25,051 nt of DNA. Source: Methylophaga sp. GTDB lineage: Bacteria; Pseudomonadota; Gammaproteobacteria; Nitrosococcales; Methylophagaceae. The DNA lies in the NCBI RefSeq assembly GCF_030651745.1, contig NZ_JAUSCC010000099.1, positions 1 through 25,051 of the forward strand, read 5' to 3'. A program made the position numbers and the translations under genes. Position 1 is the stretch's first letter, and the number at the start of each line of letters is the position of its first letter. The notes below the pieces were generated by a model that saw only the letters and a list, made by a program, of their open reading frames with translations, was not told the DNA's origin and did no database searches. Of this stretch, positions 9,331 to 16,607 are shown piece after piece.

Positions 9331-11292
9331 ATGGCTCAGAATAATATTGAATCAACCCTTCATGAAAACCGGCATTTCGCACCTTGCGACAGTTTTTATA
9401 AAAACTCTGCACTCAATCCTCAGAAACTTGATGCGCTTTATGCCAGGGCGGCTGAAGATCATGAAGCATTCTGGGGTGAATTAGCCAGACAGGAACTGGA
9501 CTGGATCAAACCCTTCAGCAAAACATTAGATGACAGTAATGCCCCATTTTATAAATGGTTTGCCGATGGCCAATTGAATGTTTCGTATAACTGCCTAGAT
9601 AGACAATTAGCAGATAATGCCGAAAAAACTGCCATCATCTTTGAAGGCGAACCTGGCGATGTGCAACATATCACTTACCGAATGCTGCATAAGAAAGTCT
9701 GTGTGTTTGCCAATGCCTTAAAAAATCAAGGTATCAAAAAAGGTGATCGGGTCATTATCTACATGCCCATGATCACCGAAGCCGTGGTGGCCATGCAGGC
9801 TTGTGCCCGCATTGGTGCCATACATTCCGTAGTATTTGGTGGATTCTCAGCTGAAGCATTAAAAGATCGTATTGAGGACACAGAGGCTAAATTAGTTGTT
9901 ACCGCCGATGGTGGACATCGTGGTGGCAAAATCGTACCACTGAAAAATACCGCTGATCAGGCATTAGCAAAAGGCTGCAAAAGTGTAGAAACCGTCATTG
10001 TCTTCAAACGTTGCGGCAACGACATCAATATGCAGGATGGTCGCGATATCTGGTGGCATGATGCTGAAGAAGGTCAATCAGCAGAATGTGATCCTGAACC
10101 AATGAATGCCTGCGATCCGCTGTTTTTACTTTACACATCAGGCTCTACCGGCAAACCAAAAGGTATTCAGCATTCTTCCGCTGGTTATCTGCTGAATGCC
10201 ATTACTACCATGCGTTGGGTATTTGATATTCAGGCAAAAGACGTATTCTGGTGTACTGCCGATGTTGGCTGGATCACCGGTCATACCTATGTTGCTTACG
10301 GCCCTCTGGCGGTCGGTGCAACAATGATTGTTTATGAAGGTGTACCAACGGTTCCTGATGCAGGCCGTTTCTGGGATGTGTGTGCCCGTCATCATGTCAC
10401 TATTTTCTATACCGCACCGACAGCGATTCGGGCATTGATGAAAGCTGGTGATGAGATTCCACAACGTTATGACCTATCCTGCCTGCGATTATTGGGTACG
10501 GTGGGAGAACCGATTAATCCTGAGGCATGGATGTGGTATCACCGGGTGATTGGTCAGGAACGTTGCCCGATTGTGGATACCTGGTGGCAGACTGAAACCG
10601 GTGCACATATGATTGCGCCAGTGCCAGCTGTGACAGTTACCAAACCTGGTTCATGTACACGCGCCCTTCCGGGCATTGATGCAGCAGTGGTTAACGAACA
10701 AGGTGAAGCCCTTGGTGAAAATCAGGGTGGTTTTCTGGTGATTCGTAAACCTTGGCCATCGATGATCCAGACTATCTGGGGAGATGATCAACGTTATAAG
10801 GACACCTATTGGCCGTATTTCGACGGCAAATATTATCTTGCTGGTGACAGTGCGCGTCAGGATGAGGAAGGTTACTTCTGGATCATGGGCCGTATTGATG
10901 ATGTGCTTAATGTGTCCGGACATCGTTTGGGTACCATGGAAATTGAATCAGCTCTGGTGGCGCACGAAGCTGTTGCCGAAGCAGCCGTGGTCGGTAAACC
11001 ACACGATGTAAAAGGCGAATCGGTGTTTGCCTATGTTGTGCTTAAAGGCACACGTCCAGAAGGTGGTGTTGATGAAGAAATGACCAACGTATTACGCGCC
11101 TGGGTCGCCGATCAGATTGGACCTATCGCCAAACCAGACGAAATTCGTTATTCCGACAATCTGCCGAAAACCCGCAGCGGTAAAATTATGCGTCGCTTAC
11201 TACGTACCATTGCCAAAGGTGAAGAGATCACTCAGGACACTTCAACGCTGGAAAACGAAGGCATTTTATTGCAATTACAAGGTAAGGCTTAA
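9331..11292 (+). CDS. acs: Acetyl-coenzyme A synthetase (AMP-forming)
   Basis: Acs activates acetate with ATP and CoA to acetyl-CoA through acetyl-AMP. The 653-aa product aligns along its length with E. coli Acs (652 aa). It shows the phosphate-binding motif [11 protein letters not shown] (starting at Tyr268), [12 protein letters not shown], the acyl-pocket and AMP motif DTWWQTETG, the hinge region [16 protein letters not shown], and the C-terminal lysine in TRSGKIMRR (Lys618), the residue known to be acetylated for control in Acs enzymes. The DTWWQTETG pocket and overall similarity favour acetate over propionate (PrpE is more distant). The stop overlaps the hslR start by one base (TAATG), so acs, hslR and mazG are probably cotranscribed and coupled. 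Confidence 0.95.
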   Translation: MAQNNIESTLHENRHFAPCDSFYKNSALNPQKLDALYARAAEDHEAFWGELARQELDWIKPFSKTLDDSNAPFYKWFADGQLNVSYNCLDRQLADNAEKTAIIFEGEPGDVQHITYRMLHKKVCVFANALKNQGIKKGDRVIIYMPMITEAVVAMQACARIGAIHSVVFGGFSAEALKDRIEDTEAKLVVTADGGHRGGKIVPLKNTADQALAKGCKSVETVIVFKRCGNDINMQDGRDIWWHDAEEGQSAECDPEPMNACDPLFLLYTSGSTGKPKGIQHSSAGYLLNAITTMRWVFDIQAKDVFWCTADVGWITGHTYVAYGPLAVGATMIVYEGVPTVPDAGRFWDVCARHHVTIFYTAPTAIRALMKAGDEIPQRYDLSCLRLLGTVGEPINPEAWMWYHRVIGQERCPIVDTWWQTETGAHMIAPVPAVTVTKPGSCTRALPGIDAAVVNEQGEALGENQGGFLVIRKPWPSMIQTIWGDDQRYKDTYWPYFDGKYYLAGDSARQDEEGYFWIMGRIDDVLNVSGHRLGTMEIESALVAHEAVAEAAVVGKPHDVKGESVFAYVVLKGTRPEGGVDEEMTNVLRAWVADQIGPIAKPDEIRYSDNLPKTRSGKIMRRLLRTIAKGEEITQDTSTLENEGILLQLQGKA

Positions 11293-11696
11293 TGGCGAAA
11301 GCCGAAACGGAAAGTCAGGAAAATCAACGGCTTGACAAATGGCTCTGGGCTGCGCGGTTTTACAAAACCCGCAGCCTGGCTGTTGAAGCGATAAACGGCG
11401 GTAAAGTCCATGCAAATGGTCAGCGGGCAAAACCCAGCCGTACTATTCATCCAGGCGATCAATTAGCCATTTCATTGCCACCTTATGAATATGTGGTGGA
11501 TGTATTAGGTCTGCAAAAACAGCGGCGCCCGGCCAGCGAAGCCCAGTTGCTCTATCAGGAAACTCCGGAAAGTCGTGAAAAACGCGAACTGTTACGCGAA
11601 CAAATCAAAAACGAACCGTTAGGCTTTCGTGACCAAAAAGGTCGACCCAGCAAACGGGATCGTCGGCATATTATTAAATTTACCCGTGGCGACTAA
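11292..11696 (+). CDS. hslR: Ribosome-associated heat shock protein Hsp15
   Basis: Hsp15 is an S4-domain RNA-binding protein that recognises free 50S subunits carrying a stalled nascent chain and helps release the peptidyl-tRNA. The 134-aa product matches E. coli HslR (133 aa), with RLDKWLWAARFYKTRSLA at the S4 start (residues about 14-31), GGKVHANGQRAKPS, and the conserved EQRRPASEA-like stretch (here KQRRPASEAQLLYQETPES). The tail is basic. It starts at ATG 11292 inside a TAATG overlap with acs and ends in another TAATG overlap with the next gene, so its translation probably depends on ribosomes arriving from acs. No independent promoter was recognised. Confidence 0.95.
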   Translation: MAKAETESQENQRLDKWLWAARFYKTRSLAVEAINGGKVHANGQRAKPSRTIHPGDQLAISLPPYEYVVDVLGLQKQRRPASEAQLLYQETPESREKRELLREQIKNEPLGFRDQKGRPSKRDRRHIIKFTRGD

Positions 11697-12106
11697 TGGA
11701 TAAACCTTCCCTACTTAATGCTGCAGATAAACAGCTTCCATCGCTTCGTTATGCAGTTGAATTACAAAAAACGGCTGCCAGTATCGGGTTTGACTGGCCG
11801 CATATTGATGGTGTGATTGCCAAAATTCATGAAGAACTCGACGAAGTCGCCGCTGAACTGGATGAAGCTGATCAGGTTAAATTGCAGGAAGAAATTGGTG
11901 ATTTGTTATTTGCGATTACCAATCTTGCCAGGCATTTAAACATTGATCCGGAACAAGCCATTCAGCAATGTAATCAGAAATTTATCCGCCGCTTTCAGTA
12001 CATTGAATCTCAAATATTCCGGCAGGGCAAAACATTGCAAACCGCCTCATTGGCTGAGCTGGATGCACTTTGGGATACAGCGAAAAACATCGAGAAAAAG
12101 AGTTAA
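11696..12106 (+). CDS. Single-domain MazG-like nucleoside triphosphate pyrophosphohydrolase
   Basis: MazG enzymes hydrolyse NTPs or dNTPs to monophosphates and pyrophosphate. The 136-aa protein carries the metal-binding helix motifs KIHEELDEVAAEL (EExxE) and EEIGDLLFAITNLARHL (ExxD), followed by the NQKFIRRFQYIE segment. These match the second (C-terminal) domain of the two-domain E. coli MazG (263 aa). The N-terminal MazG domain is absent, and it was not lost to a window or frame problem, because the ATG sits in a TAATG overlap with hslR. It may be a naturally short, house-cleaning family member. Three genes (acs, hslR, this one) form a tight run. Substrate is unknown. Confidence 0.85.
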   Translation: MDKPSLLNAADKQLPSLRYAVELQKTAASIGFDWPHIDGVIAKIHEELDEVAAELDEADQVKLQEEIGDLLFAITNLARHLNIDPEQAIQQCNQKFIRRFQYIESQIFRQGKTLQTASLAELDALWDTAKNIEKKS

Positions 12107-12129
12107 ACTCCGCCTGTAAGGCTATGTTT

Positions 12130-12579
12130 TTAAAAGTCTAAAAACAAACGATATGCCAACATTGAAGACTCTGTGAAACCATGTTGTTCGTAAAAACGGT
12201 GCGCTGCTTCATTGTCATTATCGGTCAGCAAGGTAATGCGTTTACAGCCTTTTTCTCTGGCAAAATCAATAGCGTGTTTCAGTAATTCCGACCCGACACC
12301 AAGTCCTCGATGTTGTGGTGCAATAACCATATCTTCCAGAATCGCGACCCGACTGCCAAGTGCCGTTGAAACGGTATACAGCAAATTCACCATGCCGATA
12401 ATCTGCCCGGATTGTTTTGCCACCAGAATATCGCCTATGCCATCCCCTTCAATAATCGCTCCTAAACCGAGTGCCTGTAATTGGCTATCCGGTTTAAATT
12501 CGGCTTCCTGACTAAACAAGGTGTCGAGTAACAAACATAATTGTGGAATATCCGTGCTAACAGCTGTTTGAATTTGCAT
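12130..12579 (-). CDS. GNAT-family N-acetyltransferase
   Basis: The 149-aa protein is a single GNAT domain, with motif A (acetyl-CoA pyrophosphate loop) as HRGLGVGSELLKHA at about residues 90-103, preceded by the strand LEDMVIAPQ and followed by the typical HRFYEQHGF ending. It would transfer an acetyl group to an amine on an unknown substrate. The gene starts 3 bp after the fdhD stop on the same strand, so it is probably the last gene of the moaA-fdhD unit. It faces the mazG-like gene with only 23 bp between the two stops, where no clear hairpin was seen. A specific function cannot be assigned. Confidence 0.88.
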   Translation of the reverse strand: MQIQTAVSTDIPQLCLLLDTLFSQEAEFKPDSQLQALGLGAIIEGDGIGDILVAKQSGQIIGMVNLLYTVSTALGSRVAILEDMVIAPQHRGLGVGSELLKHAIDFAREKGCKRITLLTDNDNEAAHRFYEQHGFTESSMLAYRLFLDF

Positions 12580-12582
12580 AAC

Positions 12583-13422
12583 TTATCCAGCAGAGCTTAA
12601 TGAGTTAGTTGTTTGAAATTGATCCTGGCCGGTATATACCAGAAAGTGCTTACCTTTAGCACGAGCCACCATGCCAATACCAATATTCTGAGCAATGCTG
12701 AGCCCCATCTCGGTCACACCGCTGCGTGATAACAATAACGGCACCTGCATTTGCGCCACTTTTATCACCATCTCGGACGTCAGGCGGCCAGTGGTATAAA
12801 ACACTTTGCCGTCGCCTTTGATATCGTTCAGCCACATCCAGCCGGAAATCGCATCAACGGCATTATGTCTTCCAACATCTTCTACGAAAAACAACACCTC
12901 ATTCTGCTGGCACAGTGCACAACCATGTACCGCCCCCGCCTGTTTATACATTTCGTTATATTCGTTTAGGGCATGCAAAACATCGTAAATTGACTCAGCA
13001 CTGAACTCGGGACAGTGCAATTTGAGTGAGGACAACGAATCCATCACATGACCAAACATAGTGCCCTGCCCGCAACCACTGGTGGCAATACGTCTGGACA
13101 TCAGCGAATCGAGGTTATTTTTCTGCTGATGTGTAGTCACCGCCACAGCATCGACATCCCAATCCACCTGAATGGATTTGATATGTGTTATTTCGTCGAC
13201 CAGTCCCTGATTACGCAGATAACCCAGTGTAAGTAACTCCGGCTGACCACCCAAAGTCATTAAGGTCACAATCTCGCGATTATCCAGATAAATGGTAAGT
13301 GGTCTTTCACCCGTCAACGACACTTCGCGGGCTTCGCCAGACTCATCTAACACTGTCGTAGTATGTAGTCGATTTATGCCCTGATTGGTCATTTCGAGTT
13401 GATATCTAGCCACCGGTGACAC
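12583..13422 (-). CDS. fdhD: Formate dehydrogenase accessory sulfurtransferase FdhD
   Basis: FdhD delivers sulfur from IscS to the molybdenum cofactor and is required for active formate dehydrogenase. The 279-aa protein shows ERPLTIYLDNREIVTLMTLGG at the start of the fold, the reactive loop TSGCGQGTMFG, and the family signature FFVEDVGRHNAVDAISGW. In the reactive loop only one cysteine is present, whereas E. coli FdhD has a CxxC pair there. A separate CxxC (GCALCQ) lies just before the EDVGRHN motif. The GTG start at 13422 overlaps the moaA end by 17 bp; the alternative ATG at 13392 would remove ten residues. The overlap with moaA fits joint production of molybdenum cofactor and its insertion factor. 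Confidence 0.93.
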   Translation of the reverse strand: MSPVARYQLEMTNQGINRLHTTTVLDESGEAREVSLTGERPLTIYLDNREIVTLMTLGGQPELLTLGYLRNQGLVDEITHIKSIQVDWDVDAVAVTTHQQKNNLDSLMSRRIATSGCGQGTMFGHVMDSLSSLKLHCPEFSAESIYDVLHALNEYNEMYKQAGAVHGCALCQQNEVLFFVEDVGRHNAVDAISGWMWLNDIKGDGKVFYTTGRLTSEMVIKVAQMQVPLLLSRSGVTEMGLSIAQNIGIGMVARAKGKHFLVYTGQDQFQTTNSLSSAG

Positions 13423-14413
13423 TCATATGACGGAAGATAATCGGTTGTTCTTTGATATTAAAGTCATGGCCTTTCGGTTTGATGTCCATTGACTTAATGA
13501 TGGCCTGTTTGAGTTTTTCAATATCACCGGGATGACGGCGGATAATGTCACGCAAATCCATCGAATGCTCCTGCCCCAGACATAACAGCAGACGGCCTTC
13601 AGTGGTGACCCGTACCCTGTTACAGCTTTCACAGAAGTTATGGCTATGCGGGGAAATAAAACCAATTTTGCTATTGGTACCAGCCGCTTTGTAATAACGG
13701 GAAGGTCCACCGGTATTGGCAATACTGCTTTGCAAGTCAAAATGTTTTTGTAATGTCGCCAGCACTTCATCACTACTACAGTAGCTTTCATTACGGCTAT
13801 GAGTCACTTGGCCTAATGGCATCTCTTCGATATAGGAAATATCCAGATCATTATCGATGGCAAATTGCGCCAAATCGACAATCTCATCATCATTACGGCC
13901 TTTCATAATCACCGCATTCAATTTAATGCGTTTAAAGCCAGCTTGTTTGGCAGCATCAATGCCAGCCAATACCTGCGAGAGTTCACCAGTTCGGGTCAAT
14001 TCACGAAAGCGATCGGCATTTAATGAATCCAGACTGATATTAATACGGTCCATACCGGCCGCAGCCAGCTTTTCAGCGTACTTCGGCAACTGGGAGCCAT
14101 TGGTAGTCAAGTTCAATTCTTTAAGCGACGTAGTGTGCTTCAGTGCACCTATCTGCTCGATCAACCAATCAACATTACGACGCACCAAAGGTTCACCGCC
14201 GGTAATGCGGACTTTTTCCACGCCTAACTCACAAAATGCTCTAACCAGAAAAGCAATCTCTTCCAACGTCAGCAGCCGTTCGCGTGGCATGAAGGTCATT
14301 TCTTCATCCATGCAATACACACAACGAAAATCACAACGATCGGTAATCGATATGCGTACATAGTTCACGCGTCGTCCGAAGTTATCGATCAATTGTGTTT
14401 GGGTATCAGTCAT
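13406..14413 (-). CDS. moaA: GTP 3',8-cyclase MoaA
   Basis: MoaA is a radical SAM enzyme that, with MoaC, turns GTP into cyclic pyranopterin monophosphate, the first step of molybdopterin synthesis. The 335-aa product has the N-terminal SAM cluster motif CDFRCVYC (C-x3-C-x2-C, about residues 28-35), the SAM-binding ITGGEPLVRR, the C-terminal second-cluster motif CESCNRVRVT followed by the third cysteine in LLLCLGQ, and the conserved terminal GG dipeptide needed for activity. Length is normal. The gene begins 15 bp after a DUF2892 gene and overlaps fdhD by 17 bp at its end, indicating one transcript. Confidence 0.96.
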   Translation of the reverse strand: MTDTQTQLIDNFGRRVNYVRISITDRCDFRCVYCMDEEMTFMPRERLLTLEEIAFLVRAFCELGVEKVRITGGEPLVRRNVDWLIEQIGALKHTTSLKELNLTTNGSQLPKYAEKLAAAGMDRINISLDSLNADRFRELTRTGELSQVLAGIDAAKQAGFKRIKLNAVIMKGRNDDEIVDLAQFAIDNDLDISYIEEMPLGQVTHSRNESYCSSDEVLATLQKHFDLQSSIANTGGPSRYYKAAGTNSKIGFISPHSHNFCESCNRVRVTTEGRLLLCLGQEHSMDLRDIIRRHPGDIEKLKQAIIKSMDIKPKGHDFNIKEQPIIFRHMSVTGG

Positions 14414-14428
14414 GGTGTTTATTATGCG

Positions 14429-14641
14429 CTAGCTACGCTCTTTATGAGAAATATCACAGGAATCGTTTGCAGTGGAAAAGCCAAATAAGGCATAACCGCC
14501 ACAGCGACCGCTTAAACCATTAATCAGCAGACCTAATCCCAGCAAGGCCCACCAACTTTGGTAATACAACGCAATCACTATTATAAACAGACCGATTATG
14601 ATGCGTAACGTTCTATCGGTTTTGCCCAGATTCTTTTTCAT
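14429..14641 (-). CDS. DUF2892 family small inner-membrane protein
   Basis: This short protein (70 aa from the ATG at 14641) has a basic start (MKKNLGKTDRTLRI) and two hydrophobic segments (about residues 13-26 and 29-42). It closes with a cysteine-containing tail, GRCGGYALFGFSTANDSCD. That layout matches DUF2892 proteins, which are often found alone or fused to rhodanese domains; their role is unknown. The frame is open upstream to 14695, giving 18 extra residues. That extension would lie over the terminator hairpin of the preceding gene, so the shorter start is preferred. It lies 15 bp before moaA on the same strand and may share its transcript. Confidence 0.8.
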   Translation of the reverse strand: MKKNLGKTDRTLRIIIGLFIIVIALYYQSWWALLGLGLLINGLSGRCGGYALFGFSTANDSCDISHKERS

Positions 14642-14655
14642 TGCACTGCTCCAGA

Positions 14656-14683
14656 TACAAACAAGCCCCTTTGCAGGGGCTTG
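14656..14683 (-). terminator. Terminator of the BI-1/YccA-family gene
   Basis: An 8-bp perfect stem, CAAGCCCC (14662-14669) with GGGGCTTG (14676-14683), has a 6-base loop. On the minus strand it is followed by TTTGT, a weak U tract. It lies about 25 bases downstream of the YccA-family stop and just before the DUF2892 start, so it may attenuate rather than fully stop read-through into moaA. Confidence 0.75.
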
Positions 14684-14709
14684 AATGAATAACATGTCAG
14701 ACTGGCAAA

Positions 14710-15381
14710 TTAATCGCTGCTTGAGAAAGCGCCGATCAAATGCAACAGGCTGGTAAACAGGTTGTAGATACTGACATATAAGGTCACAGTCGCCATGATG
14801 TAGTTGGTTTCGCCACCGTGAATGATGTTGCTGGTTTCGTACAGAATCAAACCAGACATCAGCAATACGAACATTGCAGAAACAGCTAATGACAGACCAG
14901 GCATGCTAAAGAAGAACGCCGCCAGACCGGCCAGGAAGGCCACCAGAATACCGACAAACAGGAATCCGCCCATAAAACTGAAATCTTTCTCAGATTTAAT
15001 CGCATAAGCAGACAAACCTAAAAACACAATACCGGTCGCGCCCAGGGCTTGCATAACAATTTGCGGGCCATTCGGTAAGCCTAAGTAAGCATTAACGATA
15101 GGTCCTAAAGTTAATCCCATGAAGCCTGTCAGAGCGAAAACAGACGCAATACCCCAAACACTGTTGCGCAATTTAGCCGTCAGGAACAACAGACCGAAGT
15201 AACCAATTAACGTAATAACAATGCCAGGATGTGGCAGGTTAAACACCATTGACACCCCAGCTGTAACAGCACTAAAGCCCAGCGTCATCGCCAGCAATAC
15301 ATACGTGTTACGTAATAGCTTGTTGGTTTGTAGCGCAGACTCGCGTGAGCGTACAACCGTTGATTGAGCATCGTAGTTCAT
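14710..15381 (-). CDS. Bax inhibitor-1/YccA family membrane protein
   Basis: The protein has seven hydrophobic helices and the BI-1 family layout, including LRNTYVLLAMTLGFSAVTAG at the first helix, FALTGFMGLTLGP, and the C-terminal ETSNIIHGGETNYIMATVTLYVSIYNLF, a hallmark of bacterial YccA/YbhL proteins. In E. coli, YccA binds and modulates the FtsH membrane protease. The frame could start at 15396, but that ATG lies inside a GGAG Shine-Dalgarno element placed nine bases before a second ATG at 15381. I therefore choose 15381 (MNYDAQ..., 223 aa), which also matches the usual family N-terminus. It is transcribed alone, with a terminator behind it and the divergent tRNA-Ser in front. Confidence 0.92.
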   Translation of the reverse strand: MNYDAQSTVVRSRESALQTNKLLRNTYVLLAMTLGFSAVTAGVSMVFNLPHPGIVITLIGYFGLLFLTAKLRNSVWGIASVFALTGFMGLTLGPIVNAYLGLPNGPQIVMQALGATGIVFLGLSAYAIKSEKDFSFMGGFLFVGILVAFLAGLAAFFFSMPGLSLAVSAMFVLLMSGLILYETSNIIHGGETNYIMATVTLYVSIYNLFTSLLHLIGAFSSSD

Positions 15382-15442
15382 CAGTTTTTTCTCCATTACA
15401 CAGTAAAAGTATTGATGATAGGTAGTTCATCCAATGGACATC

Positions 15443-15454
15443 ATCCTACAGGAT
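15443..15454. repeat. Short inverted repeat upstream of the YccA-family gene
   Basis: ATCCT-AC-AGGAT at 15443-15454 is a perfect 5-bp inverted repeat about 60 bp upstream of the YccA-family start. On the minus strand, TTGCCA and TAGGAT (the latter inside the repeat) sit 16 bp apart and could form a weak sigma-70 promoter. It is short enough to be chance. Confidence 0.3.
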
Positions 15455-15496
15455 AAGTTCTAAATGGCAATAGCAAACTAAATTTTGCTTTCACTG

Positions 15497-15525
15497 TTGT
15501 CAGAACAAGTCATTCCTAGTAATAT
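15497..15525 (+). promoter_or_regulatory. Promoter of tRNA-Ser
   Basis: TTGTCA (15497-15502) and TAATAT (15520-15525) are separated by exactly 17 bp and are followed by the GC-rich discriminator GCCGCG. That discriminator is typical of stable-RNA promoters under stringent (ppGpp/DksA) control. Transcription should start only a few bases before the mature tRNA 5' end at 15536. Confidence 0.8.
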
Positions 15526-15535
15526 GCCGCGTCTT

Positions 15536-15626
15536 GGAGGGTTGGCAGAGCGGTTGAATGCACCGGTCTTGAAAACCGGCGTGGGTTTATAGCCTACCCA
15601 GGGTTCGAATCCCTGACCCTCCGCCA
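15536..15626 (+). tRNA. tRNA-Ser (anticodon UGA)
   Basis: The 91-base gene folds as a class II tRNA. The acceptor stem pairs GGAGGGT (15536-15542) with ACCCTCC (15616-15622), then discriminator G and an encoded CCA (15624-15626). The anticodon stem is CCGGT/ACCGG with loop CTTGAAA, giving anticodon TGA at 15570-15572. There is a long variable arm, as expected for serine, and a T-loop GGTTCGAATCC. It reads UCA and other UCN codons. Confidence 0.97.
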
Positions 15627-15635
15627 AAACAAACT

Positions 15636-15658
15636 AACGGACCTCGGTCCGTTTTTTT
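15636..15658 (+). terminator. Terminator of tRNA-Ser
   Basis: The stem AACGGAC/GTCCGTT with the 4-base loop CTCG, followed by a run of seven T, lies 10 bases after the tRNA CCA end. It is a clear rho-independent terminator. Confidence 0.9.
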
Positions 15659-16249
15659 GTATCTGGGGTTTGGAAATTGTGATTTTAGCTGTTCTGTATT
15701 TAGAAATTATTTCAGGCTATATCGTCGTATCTGAACATATCCTTTTACTACTGACATTATCCGTCGTTTCTGTCTCCGCCATCCCATGCACATCGTTGTC
15801 CCCCCCCTTCGCCATTACGTTCGAATCTGCTTAAAGCCGACCATGTATTTGGATATGTTGCCAGTAACTCAAATGCGACGTTAAAGCCAACTGCGTAGTC
15901 CAAGTCAGAGCGATGTACGGTGACGTACAGACGGGCGGCTCATAGCTGTCTAACATCAAAAATGAAGTCTCTAACTACATTAGTCAGCATGGAAGTGAAC
16001 AAGCTGTACACGCTAGCAGGTTAATGTGAAGAAGACGGTGGAGAGCAACTTGTAAGCGGCTTACTTCAAAGGTGTAGAGAAATGTTTTAGAGCATTTTGT
16101 CTGGCGATGCGCAGCGTATTGGCGATACCAGTCCGACCTGCGTGATCCCATCAAAACCGGCGAAAATGTTCGCATCCATCCTGTAGGCCTTCATCACAGT
16201 GAGATTGTGCCGTTCGGTAACCGATAGTCCTTAAATAAAAGGAAGAATT
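15659..16249. other. Gene-free stretch with many short hairpins, possible structured RNA
   Basis: No convincing coding region is seen on either strand. The first part is unremarkable apart from a run of eight C at 15800-15807. TTAAAGCC is repeated at 15831 and 15881. From 15908 there are several small perfect hairpins: TGTACG-GTGA-CGTACA (15914-15929, a GNRA-type loop), GTAAG-CGG-CTTAC (16052-16064), AAATG/CATTT (16080-16097), ATGCG-CAG-CGTAT with one G-U pair (16107-16119), GCGAA-AATG-TTCGC (16160-16173) and TCGG-TAA-CCGA (about 16214-16224). TGGCGAT is repeated 18 bp apart at 16102 and 16120. The plus strand is purine-rich and leads straight into a ribosome-binding site and small ORF. It could be a leader, a remnant of a mobile RNA element, or chance structure. 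Confidence 0.4.
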
Positions 16250-16486
16250 ATGGACAAACCTCTTTTACCATTAATATCTATGATTGACTCATATATTTCA
16301 CGGAACACAGGAACTCTAGTTATATTTTTATCTACAGATCTTTATCATCAAATTCTGCATTCAAACAGAACCTCATTCAATTTAGCTTATGATCCGCCCA
16401 AATTGTTGGGACATAGTTTTTCTGTGCGAGATGATATCGATACTCAGGAGAAACAATTTTTTGTTACAGGCGATGTAGCATTGTAA
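16250..16486 (+). CDS. Small hypothetical protein, 78 aa
   Basis: The ORF starts with ATG after an AAGGAAG ribosome-binding site (16239-16245) at good distance, which few chance ORFs have. The product begins MDKPLLPLISMIDSY and ends EKQFFVTGDVAL. It has a hydrophobic patch near residues 21-29 (GTLVIFLST) and an acidic segment RDDIDTQE, with no signal peptide and no motif I recognise. The codons are AT-rich and include ATA, AGA, CTA and CGG, which are uncommon in the neighbouring core genes, suggesting acquired DNA. It stands alone between the tRNA-Ser and the convergent end-joining operon. It may be a real small gene or a fragment of a lost one. Confidence 0.45.
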   Translation: MDKPLLPLISMIDSYISRNTGTLVIFLSTDLYHQILHSNRTSFNLAYDPPKLLGHSFSVRDDIDTQEKQFFVTGDVAL

Positions 16487-16607
16487 GAAACAAAATAAGT
16501 TGCATGAAAATGACTACGAGCATTGCCGCAGTCCTACCCCCGATCCCTAATCGAAGAGGATGCAGTACTAAAATTCAAAATCGTTGGCACACCCACCTGC
16601 TCATTTT

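Noticed and set aside
9236..9484. 82-codon ORF overlapping the terminator and acs start
   Set aside because: It runs through the terminator hairpin and is out of frame with acs, which is unambiguous.
9331..11292. Propionyl-CoA synthetase (PrpE) as an alternative name for the CoA ligase
   Set aside because: Length, residue-by-residue similarity and the DTWWQTETG pocket fit acetyl-CoA synthetase better.
15774..15781. CTCCGCCA matching the 3' end of tRNA-Ser, as a possible attachment-site remnant
   Set aside because: Only 8 bases match and a similar word also occurs in tamA, so it is expected by chance.
15800..15807. Run of eight C as a phase-variable tract
   Set aside because: It is not inside or just upstream of a convincing gene; could also be a sequencing artefact.
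15908..15941. A 34-base segment with GAGC...GCTC ends and a GTGA-capped hairpin that recalls group II intron domain V
   Set aside because: The internal asymmetry (2 versus 8 unpaired bases) is unlike domain V, there is no reverse transcriptase ORF, and no domain VI with a bulged A was seen downstream. Kept only as part of the general hairpin observation.
15984..16175. 63-codon ORF on the minus strand
   Set aside because: No ribosome-binding site or recognisable protein features, and it overlaps the hairpin-rich region; probably chance.
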